Assembly (NCBI GenBank): GCA_964630705.1
Contig: CAZVZH010000028.1
Location: 1-31,402 of the forward strand
From: M3007 sp964630705
GTDB lineage: Bacteria; Bacteroidota; Bacteroidia; Chitinophagales; Saprospiraceae
Direction: 5' to 3'
Length of the DNA stretch: 31,402 nt
In this document: positions 1-8,372 of the stretch, piece after piece
Position numbering within the stretch: the stretch's first letter is position 1
How the letters are laid out: the number at the start of each line of letters is the position of its first letter
The notes under the pieces: model-generated
Told to the model about the DNA's origin: nothing
The model's input: the letters and a program-made list of their open reading frames with translations, nothing else
Databases searched by the model: none
Position numbers and translations under genes: made by a program

Positions 1-145
1 CATTGCGGGTTGGCTGAAACGGATTTAAGCGGATTGCCGCCGGTTTGTTTTTTTTGCTTGCTAACCCAAGGCTAAGATTTCACCCCTGATTCGCATGAGT
101 TTTGTTGCACACTACTGGACGACATTTTGTTCTTCGGGTGCATTC

Positions 146-178
146 AGACCTTTCAGGTTTCGCAAACCTGGAAGGTCT
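146..178. repeat. 33-nt palindromic element (15-bp arms, 3-nt loop)
   Basis: Arms at 146-160 (AGACCTTTCAGGTTT) and 164-178 (AAACCTGGAAGGTCT) pair over 15 positions with one G-U-type mismatch and a CGC loop. The symmetry is far beyond chance for a 31-kb window. It resembles intergenic palindromes I recall as dispersed in Bacteroidota genomes, but only one copy is present here, so the repeat status is inference. It lies about 100 nt beyond the sppA stop codon and could also act as a bidirectional terminator or RNA stabiliser. Confidence 0.6.
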
Positions 179-204
179 TTACCGAATATGTCCAATCGTG
201 TGGT

Positions 205-225
205 CTTGTTTTTTTAAAAAACAAG
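205..225. terminator. AT-rich perfect inverted repeat, possible sppA terminator
   Basis: Ten-bp perfect arms (CTTGTTTTTT at 205-214, AAAAAACAAG at 216-225) with one central base. Read on the minus strand, the direction of sppA, it follows a GC-rich stem (231-266) and supplies a T-run, which would suit a rho-independent terminator. The pairing is seen directly; the terminator role is inferred from position, 52-72 nt after the sppA stop. Confidence 0.4.
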
Positions 226-230
226 TCCCG

Positions 231-266
231 GTGCGCCTGGAAAACAGGACTATAGCTGTGGCGCAC
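231..266 (-). terminator. GC-rich stem downstream of sppA
   Basis: Perfect 7-bp arms GTGCGCC (231-237) and GGCGCAC (260-266) enclose a 22-nt loop and begin 11 nt past the sppA stop. The TTTT run flanks it on the plus-strand side, so it would serve plus-strand transcripts better; on the sppA strand the next T-run is in the 205-225 repeat. The long loop makes this a modest call. Confidence 0.35.
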
Positions 267-276
267 TTTTCTGAGT

Positions 277-2064
277 TCAGTTCAAGATCAAATCATACGG
301 CAGCCGGGCCTGAATGCCTTGGTTTTTGCGCAGATCGCGCAGGCTTTTGTACACCGGGTACATATCGCCCAATTCGGAACGAACGAGCCAGGCTTTGATC
401 GCATCGTCCGAATCGCTGTTGCGGTCAAATTTTTCCAAAAACTGTTCGAAGCCGGTTTTGGTGCGCGGGTACTCGCTGATGCGGTATTTCTCCAGTCCGG
501 CTTTTTTTGCGGCAAAGGCCAGGGCCTGGTCGAGGCCGCCGAGCTCGTCGACCAAGCCGATTTCGAGGGCTTTTTTGCCGGCCCACACCCGCCCTTGGGC
601 GATTGCGTCGACGGCTTCCACGCTCAAGTTTCTGCCCTTGGCCACCTTGGAAAGGAAGTCCTGATAAATCCATTCCACGCGGCGCTGGATCAGCTGGCTT
701 TCTTCCGGTGAAAAATCGTAAAACGGCGTGCCGAAAGCGGAAAAGCGCCCTGTCCGCACCGTATCGGCGGTAATGCCGAGGTTTTCTTTCATGGTTTTTT
801 GAAGGATGGGGACGATGCCAAATACGCCGATCGAGCCGGTTATCGTGGAGGGTTCTGCGAAAATCCGGTCGGCCTGACAGGCGATGTAGTATCCGCCGGA
901 GGCGGCGACGTCGCCCATGCTGACCACGACCGTCAATCCGGCCTCTTTGCAGAGCAGGATTTCGCGGAGGATGTTTTCGCTGGCCAGGACGCTTCCGCCC
1001 GGCGAATTGACGCGGAGGACCACAGCCTTCACCCGCTCATCTTTGCGGATTTGGCGCAACATTTTGACGTATTTGGCATCGACGATATCGCCGGGGTCGC
1101 CTTTTTCGCCGTCGACGATAGTGCCTTCGGCATAGAGCACGGCAATTTTGTCTTTGGCGCCGGCTTCGAATTTTTTTACCCGGGCCTGGAAATAATCTTC
1201 GATAGCCACCCGGGTGAGTTTTTCTTTTCGGTCGAGCCCGATTTTGGATTTCATCCAATCGTAGGCTTCGTCTTCGTAGGCAATCCGGTCGATCAGTCGG
1301 CTGTCCAGCGCGCTTTTTGCGCTTTGACCGGCGAAATTATCCGCCAGGGCGCGGAGTTCGGCTTCCGGGATTTTCCGGCTGGCGCTGATATCGGCGAGCA
1401 TTTCATCGTACAAGGCGCCGATGTACTCCCGGATTTGGAGGCGGTTTTCATCGCTCATTTTATCCAAACGAAAGGGTTCGGTTGCGCCTTTGAACTTACC
1501 GGCATAAAAAATCCGCATCTGAATGTCGAGTTTTTCCAGCATTTCCTTGTAAAACAGGATCATGGCCGAAAGGCCGCGAAAGTCGACGGCGCCAACCGGA
1601 TTGAGCAGCACCTGATCGGAGGCGGAAGCCAGGTAATAGGCGTTTTGGGTGTAAAAATTGGCGTAGGAGAGTACAAATTTCCCGGAGGATTTGAAATCGA
1701 GTAAGGCCTCGCGCAACACCGCCGTCGTCGCTTTGCCGGCAGTGAGGTACATCGCGTTGATGTAGATGCCTTTGATGTCCGGGTCTTCTTTGGCTTTGCG
1801 GATCGCTTTGACCATATCGGTCAGGCCCAACACATTTTTTTCGTTGAGCGCGAAGGGGTCGAGCGGGAGGTTGTTGGTTTTTTCCGGCAGGGGCATTTCG
1901 AATTGCAGTTCGAGGACTGAGTTGGCGCCCACACTGACGGCTTCTTTTTCCATGGCTTTTTCGGCCATGCCGGCAATCGTCCAGATGCCAAAGAAAAACA
2001 GCAGGATCAGGGCGAGAAACGTGCCCAGGCAGGAAGCGAAAAGAAATTTAAAAAACTGGTTCAT
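277..2064 (-). CDS. sppA: signal peptide peptidase SppA (67K type)
   Basis: A 595-residue protein with the two tandem S49/ClpP-like halves of long (E. coli-type) SppA, the inner-membrane serine protease that degrades cleaved signal peptides. An N-terminal membrane segment spans about residues 8-30. The first half holds the lysine motif AGKFKGATEPF (K190/K192), one of which should be the general base. The second half holds DVAASGGYYIA with the likely nucleophile S389. Ser in the C-terminal half and Lys in the N-terminal half is the known arrangement of the 67K family, and the length is as expected. The ATG start places the membrane segment at the extreme N-terminus. It is divergent from the large surface-protein gene and appears to be monocistronic. 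Confidence 0.95.
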   Translation of the reverse strand: MNQFFKFLFASCLGTFLALILLFFFGIWTIAGMAEKAMEKEAVSVGANSVLELQFEMPLPEKTNNLPLDPFALNEKNVLGLTDMVKAIRKAKEDPDIKGIYINAMYLTAGKATTAVLREALLDFKSSGKFVLSYANFYTQNAYYLASASDQVLLNPVGAVDFRGLSAMILFYKEMLEKLDIQMRIFYAGKFKGATEPFRLDKMSDENRLQIREYIGALYDEMLADISASRKIPEAELRALADNFAGQSAKSALDSRLIDRIAYEDEAYDWMKSKIGLDRKEKLTRVAIEDYFQARVKKFEAGAKDKIAVLYAEGTIVDGEKGDPGDIVDAKYVKMLRQIRKDERVKAVVLRVNSPGGSVLASENILREILLCKEAGLTVVVSMGDVAASGGYYIACQADRIFAEPSTITGSIGVFGIVPILQKTMKENLGITADTVRTGRFSAFGTPFYDFSPEESQLIQRRVEWIYQDFLSKVAKGRNLSVEAVDAIAQGRVWAGKKALEIGLVDELGGLDQALAFAAKKAGLEKYRISEYPRTKTGFEQFLEKFDRNSDSDDAIKAWLVRSELGDMYPVYKSLRDLRKNQGIQARLPYDLILN

Positions 2065-2382
2065 AATTGATTCGCCATTAATTGCTGATTCAGGATTTCA
2101 AGTGTGCGTTTACTGGGATGGACAGGTTCGGTATCTGGAGCGTCGGATTCGGGGAGCGAAACTGAAATTCCCAGCACAAAGGACGCTAGCGTACTTCGTA
2201 GCATAGTTAAAATTAGATAAACCGGGTTTTTTGGGGGATGTAGCGCAAAAGGAGCCGGATTTGGCGCGTTGGCATCCCCGAGTGGAATATTTGCGACCGG
2301 AGCTGAATTTCATTGTAAAATTTAGGGATAAAAAAGAGAATTTTGCCAACCTTCTGAATTTTACAAACTGGCTCCTACCAGG
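2065..2382. other. 318-bp divergent intergenic region, sppA / surface protein
   Basis: The gap should hold promoters for both flanking genes. The best plus-strand candidate is AATATTTG at 2286-2293 (7/8 to TAnnTTTG) with TTTG at 2260-2263, but the 22-nt spacer is longer than usual and would leave a 90-nt leader. No convincing minus-strand promoter for sppA was found. A 10-bp palindrome (2183-2192) is within chance expectation. A 79-codon minus-strand frame here has no recognisable product and is not called. Confidence 0.4.
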
Positions 2383-5300
2383 ATGAATCGCGCAAAGGCA
2401 AAACTTTACGTACCGGCTTTTTTATGCATGTGTTTAACGGGCCTGCCTGCCGGGCTGGCCGGGCAGAACCTGCAAGTGACCAATGCCAATACGCCGCCTT
2501 TTACCGCTACCGAACTCATTTCCAATGTTTTTTTAGGAGAAGGGGTACAAGTGCTCGACGTTCAGTTTTCGGGTCTGCCGAAGGCCTTGGGTTATTTCAC
2601 GGATGGGTTGCAATCCGTTGGCATTCAACGGGGCATTGTGATGAGCACTGGTCTGACCGAAACGCTCGACCCCTTGTTGGGGCAATACGGCTGCGCCGAG
2701 CACAGCAATATTTTTTCAAATAATAATCTGCTGGGCTATCTGCCCGGCGCCGACCCCGACCTGGCGCCGTTGGTTTCCGATTTTTTATACGACCTGGCGA
2801 CGATAACCATCACGTTTATCCCGGAGGCCGACACCTTGCAGTTCCGGTATTGTTTCGCTTCCGAGGAATATCCGGAATACGCCTGCAGTGAGTTCAACGA
2901 CATTTTCGGCTTTTTTATCCAGGGCCCGAATTATCCAACGCCTACCAACTTAGCCCTGATTCCGGGCACCAACCTGCCGGTTTCGATCAACAACATTCAC
3001 CCCAACAATTCGACGCCTACGGAATTCTGTCCGCCAGAGAACGAACAATATTACCGCGACAACCTGAACACCAACCGCCCGCCCAGTTATGACGGTTTGA
3101 CCCAGGTGTTCCGCGCTAAAGCGGCGGTCGTGCCCTGCCAGCCCTACACGATCAAGCTGGTGCTGGCCGATGTGGGCGACCCGAACTACGACTCCGGGGT
3201 ATTCCTGGAAGCCAAAAGTTTCGGGACCAATACCCTGTTGGCTGAATTGATCAGCAGCCATCCGGGCGGCGGCCTCGCGGAGGGATGCGCACCCGGAACC
3301 CTGCGCTTTTTTCTGCCGGCGCCGGCAACAACAGCGGTGCCGCTGAACATTCAAACCTTTGGCTCTGCCGCTGCGGGTGTGGATGTTTCGGCTATTCCGC
3401 AAGGCCTGGTCATCCCGGCCGGCGCCCAGGAGATCAGCATTCCGGTGTTGGCCATTGCCGACGGATTGGCCGAGCCGGAAGAGCTGCTTTATGTCGATTT
3501 TCAACGCTCGCCTTGCCAGCGCGACACCCTGGTAATCCGCATTCGGGACAACGCGCTCCATGCGCCCCAATCGTTAAGCGATAGCACCATATGCCTCGGC
3601 GCTATGCCGGTTCAACTTCAGGGCGCACTGCCCTGGGCGCCGCCTGCGCCGGTGGGTTTTAGTTATTCCAGTCCGCTGGATATTTTCCCGGTACATAAAA
3701 TAGTCAGCGCGCCGCTCCTGGTAAGCGGTATGCAGCCTGCCGTGTTGGGTCCGGGCATGATCCGGTCGGTATGTTTGACCATCAACCACGGCTGGAGCGA
3801 CGATCTGGATATTTACCTGGTGGCGCCCAACGGGAAATTTCTGGAGTTGATGACAGACTGCGGCGCCAATGGAAAAAATATCGCCAACACCTGCTTCCGC
3901 CCAACGGCATCCCGGCCCATAGGCAAGGCAACGGCGCTCGATGCGCCCTTTTCCGGCGACTGGCAGGCTGAGGGCGTGTGGTCGGATCTGTGGGACGGCG
4001 GTACCACGCCGACCAACGGCGTTTGGCAACTTCAGTTGCGCGACGACCAGAAAGGCTATTCGGGTACACTGACGAATTGGTCGCTCGTTTTTGAGCCAGC
4101 GTTTGAACTTCAGTACCAGTGGTCGCCCCCAGCGGGGCTTTCGTGCGTCGATTGCCCAAATCCTTTGGCGCAGCCGGACAGTACCCAGCTGTACCAGCTG
4201 GTTGTCGCAGATAATTTTGGTTGCACGGTTTCCGACAGCGCGCTCCTGACGGTTTTTCCGCCCTTGGAAACACCCCAGCCGGACTGTGCCGGTTTTACCG
4301 ATAGTTCCTTGGTGATCAGCTGGCCGGGTGTACCGGGGGCCGCTTTTTACGAGATAAACGTGAATGGGATGGGCTGGGTGCCTTCCAGCGGTCTGTTAGA
4401 ACATCAGGTTCAGCATTTAGCGCCCAATACCACGGTCACGCTTCAACTGCGCGCGCGGAGCGGGGGGCCGACGCCTTGCTTGCCGCCGGTAGCTACCCTG
4501 AGTTGCGCCAACTGCGTCCAACCGCTTGTCGATTTGACGATCACCGATGAGTCTTGCGCCGGGGCCGCCGATGGCAAGGTGGTGTTGAGCCCCAAGGGAA
4601 GTCTGCTGCCCTATGCTTTCCGCCTGGATACCCAATCGAACAACACCGGAGTTTTCTCCGGCCTGGCGCCGGGGGTTTATACCGCTCAAATTGCCGACAG
4701 CGGCGGCTGTAAAACTATTTTGCCGGTAAAAATTTCAGCGGCGGTACCGCTTCATCTGGAACTTCTTGCCCTTCCGGTATCGTGTTTTGGCGGCGCAAAC
4801 GGCGCTTTAACGGCCCTGGCAAGCGGCGGGGCAGCCCCTCTTCAATATGCCTGGAGCGATCCTGCTCTGCCCAACCAGGCCACCGTTCAATCGCTGAGCA
4901 GCGGGAAGTACACCATTACCATTTCCGACAGCCGGGGCTGCAGCTTAGAAAAAAGTATTGCCCTCTCCCAGCCGGCGCCGCTGGTGGCAACGGTGCAGTC
5001 CAGTCCGGCGCCTTGCGGCGGCACAGGCCAGGGGCAGGCAACCGTCAGCGCTTCCGGCGGCATCGGGCCATATAAATTCAGTTGGGCGAATGGCCAGAGT
5101 GGTGCGGTCGCCGCCAATTTGAATGCCGGGACGTACACCGTAACCGTAGCCGACGCCTTAGGCTGTACCGGAACAGCAGTGGCCCTTGTTTCGCCGCCGG
5201 CGCCGATCAGTCTTGCGTTGCTCAGCGCTACGCCCGCCTGCGCCGGCCAGTCCAATGGCGCTGCCCAGGTGTCGGTTTCCGGCGGAAACGGCGCGCTTAG

Positions 5301-6903
5301 TTTTACTTGGAACGATCCGCTGAAACAAACTGCCGCTACGGCAACACAACTTCCTCCGGGCAGTTACGCCGTTACGGTGACAGATGCTTTGGGCTGTAGC
5401 GGAACCCTTTCAGTGACAATACCCGTATCGGAAGCGCCTGTTTTTAAAATAGATACACAGCCGGTAAGCTGCGAAGGCTTGGACGACGGGGCCCTGCTTG
5501 CCGGAGTATTGGCTGGGAATGGTCCGTTCCAATATCTATGGAATACGGGCGCCGCCGGACCAACGATCAACGGTTTGGCGCCGGGCCAATACCGGCTTAC
5601 TGTGACGGATGGTCGGGGCTGCACAGCCCAACAAACGGCTGTTTTGGAGCAGGGCCCTGCACTGCCGGTTTCGATCATTTCGCAGGCTTCGCCAAATTGT
5701 CATAATGGAGCGGATGGCTTTTTGCATTTGCGCGTTACCGGGGGGGTGGCGCCTTACGCTTTTGCCTGGCCCGCCCCGCTGCAACATTTGACCGACGCGC
5801 TGGCCACGCAACTTTCGGCGGGCACGTATATTGTCACGGCAACCGACGCCCGGGGCTGCAAAGGCACGGTTGCAGCCAACCTGAGCAACCCGCCGCTACC
5901 TGTTTTTAAATTTTCGGTCAGCCCGGTAAGTTGTTTCGGTTTGAAAAATGGCGCCGTGGCAGGGATCGTTCAAGGGGTCAATCAGCCCATTCAGTACCGT
6001 TGGTCGACGGGCGAAACAGGCGCCGGGATTGAAAATTTGACGGCCGGCTGGTACGCGCTTTCCGTAACCGATGCGGCTGGCTGCGTGTATGTCGATAGCG
6101 TGCAGGTGCCGCAGCCGGATACGCCCCTTCAGGGCACAGCCGTAGGGGTGAATCCCAACTGCTTTGGCGCCACAACGGGATCGATCAAAATTACCGCCAG
6201 TGGGGGCGCCCCACCCTACCGGTACCGCCTGGGCGCCGGCAACTGGAACGGGGCTTCGGTCCAACTTCAAACGCCGGCCGGCTGGCATACGCCCGCTATT
6301 TTGGATCAAAACGGTTGCACGCTCAGCCTGGCGCCAGTGGAAATCCGGGAGCCGCTGCCCATCTTGTTGGAATTCGACACCGTTGCGCCGATTGCCCTGG
6401 GCGAAAGCGTACAATTGCAGGCGCTGGTGCGGCAGGCGCAGGAACCCGTTTCGTTTTTTTGGGACGCAGCCGACAGCTCGTGGTTGAGTTGCTTGCATTG
6501 TTTCGACCCGCTGGTAGCCGGCCTGGAATTTAGCCATTGGTTTGATCTGAACGTGGTGGATGCTGGTGGCTGCAGGGCCAATGGCCGCATTCAGGTGCTG
6601 GTTGAAAAAAAGCGAAAAGTGTTTGTGCCCACCGGTTTTTCCCCCAATGGCGACGGCGTGAACGATCGCCTTTTAGCGCATGGGCAATATGCCACAAAAG
6701 CGCTGGCTTTCAAGGTTTTCGACCGTTGGGGCAACCTCGTTTTCGAAAGCGGCAATTTTTATTTAAACGATCCGAACGCGGGTTGGGACGGAACGCACCG
6801 GGGCCAGGAAGCAGCGCCTGGCGTGTATGTTTGGGTGCTGGAAGTGGAATTTGCCGACGGCCTCCGCGACTATTACCGGGGGAATACGACCTTGCTGCGC
6901 TGA
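2383..6903 (+). CDS. secreted multidomain protein: anchor-L, P-domain, SprB repeats, T9SS type B sorting domain
   Basis: A 1506-residue exported protein. Residues 1-27 form a signal peptide ending near LAGQ. Residues about 29-280 match the choice-of-anchor L domain (VMSTGL, FCFASEEYPEY-like core). A beta-rich stretch follows (about 330-390), then a proprotein-convertase P-domain (about 425-571, with LTINHGWSDDLDIYLVAPNG). A cysteine-rich linker and fibronectin-like segment lead to eight SprB-type repeats (about 717-1325), each with a C...G..NG start, a GG..PY.Y.W centre and a G.Y...V.D..GC end. Residues about 1409-1506 are the gliding-motility/CHU_C sorting domain (FVPTGFSPNGDGVND, FDRWGNLVFES, WDGT..G....GVYVW). 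Family knowledge places such proteins on the cell surface or outside via the type IX secretion system; the ligand is unknown, and adhesion is an inference. Its stop lies 15 bp from the convergent glycosylphosphotransferase gene. Confidence 0.9.
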   Translation: MNRAKAKLYVPAFLCMCLTGLPAGLAGQNLQVTNANTPPFTATELISNVFLGEGVQVLDVQFSGLPKALGYFTDGLQSVGIQRGIVMSTGLTETLDPLLGQYGCAEHSNIFSNNNLLGYLPGADPDLAPLVSDFLYDLATITITFIPEADTLQFRYCFASEEYPEYACSEFNDIFGFFIQGPNYPTPTNLALIPGTNLPVSINNIHPNNSTPTEFCPPENEQYYRDNLNTNRPPSYDGLTQVFRAKAAVVPCQPYTIKLVLADVGDPNYDSGVFLEAKSFGTNTLLAELISSHPGGGLAEGCAPGTLRFFLPAPATTAVPLNIQTFGSAAAGVDVSAIPQGLVIPAGAQEISIPVLAIADGLAEPEELLYVDFQRSPCQRDTLVIRIRDNALHAPQSLSDSTICLGAMPVQLQGALPWAPPAPVGFSYSSPLDIFPVHKIVSAPLLVSGMQPAVLGPGMIRSVCLTINHGWSDDLDIYLVAPNGKFLELMTDCGANGKNIANTCFRPTASRPIGKATALDAPFSGDWQAEGVWSDLWDGGTTPTNGVWQLQLRDDQKGYSGTLTNWSLVFEPAFELQYQWSPPAGLSCVDCPNPLAQPDSTQLYQLVVADNFGCTVSDSALLTVFPPLETPQPDCAGFTDSSLVISWPGVPGAAFYEINVNGMGWVPSSGLLEHQVQHLAPNTTVTLQLRARSGGPTPCLPPVATLSCANCVQPLVDLTITDESCAGAADGKVVLSPKGSLLPYAFRLDTQSNNTGVFSGLAPGVYTAQIADSGGCKTILPVKISAAVPLHLELLALPVSCFGGANGALTALASGGAAPLQYAWSDPALPNQATVQSLSSGKYTITISDSRGCSLEKSIALSQPAPLVATVQSSPAPCGGTGQGQATVSASGGIGPYKFSWANGQSGAVAANLNAGTYTVTVADALGCTGTAVALVSPPAPISLALLSATPACAGQSNGAAQVSVSGGNGALSFTWNDPLKQTAATATQLPPGSYAVTVTDALGCSGTLSVTIPVSEAPVFKIDTQPVSCEGLDDGALLAGVLAGNGPFQYLWNTGAAGPTINGLAPGQYRLTVTDGRGCTAQQTAVLEQGPALPVSIISQASPNCHNGADGFLHLRVTGGVAPYAFAWPAPLQHLTDALATQLSAGTYIVTATDARGCKGTVAANLSNPPLPVFKFSVSPVSCFGLKNGAVAGIVQGVNQPIQYRWSTGETGAGIENLTAGWYALSVTDAAGCVYVDSVQVPQPDTPLQGTAVGVNPNCFGATTGSIKITASGGAPPYRYRLGAGNWNGASVQLQTPAGWHTPAILDQNGCTLSLAPVEIREPLPILLEFDTVAPIALGESVQLQALVRQAQEPVSFFWDAADSSWLSCLHCFDPLVAGLEFSHWFDLNVVDAGGCRANGRIQVLVEKKRKVFVPTGFSPNGDGVNDRLLAHGQYATKALAFKVFDRWGNLVFESGNFYLNDPNAGWDGTHRGQEAAPGVYVWVLEVEFADGLRDYYRGNTTLLR

Positions 6904-6918
6904 CACGATCTGGACAGC

Positions 6919-8337
6919 TTATTTCCCGCGCCCTTGCAGGAGTACGAGCACGGTGTAAAACATGATTTTGAAATCCAGTGCCAGCGACATGTTTTCGATG
7001 TACAGCAAATCGAACCGCAGCCGCTGCAACATCTCCTGCACCGTGGAAGCATAACCGTATTTAACCTGCCCCCAGGAGGTAATGCCCGGCCGTACTTTGA
7101 GCAGGTGCCGGTAGTGTGGGTTTTGCGCTACGATCTGGTCGATAAAATGCCGGCGCTCGGGCCGTGGCCCGACCAGCGACATGTCGCCGCGCAACACGTT
7201 CCAAAAATTGGGAATTTCATCCAGCCGCCACTTGCGCATCACGGCGCCCCATGGCGTGCAGCGCGGGTCGTTTTCGGTTGACAACTGCGGGCCGAATTTT
7301 TCGGCGTCGGTATACATCGACCGGAATTTAAAAATCGTAAAGGGTTGACCGTGTAAACCCATGCGCTCCTGCCGGAAAAAAATTGGCCCTGGCGACGACA
7401 TCCGGACCCGGATGGCGATGTACAACAACACCGGCGACAACAACGCCAGCACGACCACGCTGGTCGCGACATCGAGGGCGCGTTTGATTACCCGCTGCCA
7501 CTTGGGCATCAGTTCCTGGCGGATTTCAATGAGTACCGCGCCGTACACATGGTTCATTTTTACCGTGCCCAACAGGATATCGTACATATCAGGGATGATC
7601 TTCACCAGCACCCGGTCGCCGAAATCGAACAGGGTATTGAGAATGTCGCGCAGCAGGTTGTGCTCCGAAGTTTCGATGGCAATGATCACCTCTTCCACTT
7701 GTTGTTCGGCAATGACGGCCGACAGGGATTCCAGGGCGCCCAAGCGGGGTAAATACTGGTCGAGTAATTGTCCGCCCTGATTCGTGTCGATGTACCCGAC
7801 GAAGCGGTTGCCCAGTTTTTTCTTGCGTCCGCTGATCTCTTCGTACAAATCCAGGGCATTCTGGTTGCCGCCAACCAGCAGGGTATTGAAGGAAACCTTT
7901 CCTGCTTTCAGCCGGCGGCTGGCCCGGGTCAGTAGTACCATTCGCGAAAAACCGGTGAGCAAAAAATGCAGGGCAAACAGTGTAAAAAACGATTGGTAAT
8001 AGGTGCGGTAATCGCGGACCACATCATCCAGGATCAGGGTGAAAAACAGAAACAGGATGCCTAAAAAGGAGAGAAAAAAGGTACGGCTGAGCGTCGTTAG
8101 CCTCGACAAGCGGTAGATGTCGGCATAATGATCGAAAATAGCGTAGAGCAATACCCAGCCGGTGGGAATAATTAGCGCGCCCAGGAAAAACTTGGAATCC
8201 TGCGGAATTTCCCAGGACGGCGGAGCGCCTTCCATAGATTTTCGATAGAAAAAAAACAAAACCCAAGCCAGCATGGCCATGAAAAAATCGGCCACAGCAT
8301 AGAGCAGGGTATCGCGTTGACGAGTAGCGCGCGACAA
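6919..8337 (-). CDS. exopolysaccharide polyprenyl glycosylphosphotransferase (WcaJ-like)
   Basis: A 472-residue membrane enzyme expected to move a sugar-1-phosphate from a nucleotide sugar to undecaprenyl phosphate, the first committed step of capsule or exopolysaccharide synthesis. N-terminal hydrophobic segments (about residues 10-125) are followed by a nucleotide-binding-like middle domain (LLVGGNQNALDLYEEI). The bacterial sugar transferase domain runs from about 284 to 472 with a re-entrant hydrophobic helix, KFRSMYTDAE, R.WRLDEIPNFWNVLRGDMSLVGPRPE and VRPGITSWGQV, all hallmarks of the family. The start is a TTG codon: an in-frame stop lies at 8350-8352 with no ATG between, and this start gives the N-terminus expected of homologues. 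Sugar specificity cannot be read from sequence. No other polysaccharide genes are adjacent. Confidence 0.9.
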   Translation of the reverse strand: MSRATRQRDTLLYAVADFFMAMLAWVLFFFYRKSMEGAPPSWEIPQDSKFFLGALIIPTGWVLLYAIFDHYADIYRLSRLTTLSRTFFLSFLGILFLFFTLILDDVVRDYRTYYQSFFTLFALHFLLTGFSRMVLLTRASRRLKAGKVSFNTLLVGGNQNALDLYEEISGRKKKLGNRFVGYIDTNQGGQLLDQYLPRLGALESLSAVIAEQQVEEVIIAIETSEHNLLRDILNTLFDFGDRVLVKIIPDMYDILLGTVKMNHVYGAVLIEIRQELMPKWQRVIKRALDVATSVVVLALLSPVLLYIAIRVRMSSPGPIFFRQERMGLHGQPFTIFKFRSMYTDAEKFGPQLSTENDPRCTPWGAVMRKWRLDEIPNFWNVLRGDMSLVGPRPERRHFIDQIVAQNPHYRHLLKVRPGITSWGQVKYGYASTVQEMLQRLRFDLLYIENMSLALDFKIMFYTVLVLLQGRGK

Positions 8338-8372
8338 GGTGGAACGGAATTAATGGTGAAACTTGCTCATGG

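Noticed and set aside
799..1704. Long open frame antisense to sppA
   Set aside because: It mirrors the codon phase of the sppA gene in GC-rich DNA, and its product shows no domain or signal.
2183..2192. 10-bp palindrome ACGCTAGCGT
   Set aside because: About thirty 10-bp palindromes are expected by chance in a window of this size.
2110..2349. 79-codon minus-strand frame in the sppA/surface-protein gap
   Set aside because: No domain, no promoter or good start context; basic composition typical of a non-coding frame.
4534..6360. Possible DNA-level tandem repeat in the large surface-protein gene
   Set aside because: The repetition is at protein level (SprB repeats) with diverged DNA, so it is a domain array and not a recent nucleotide expansion.
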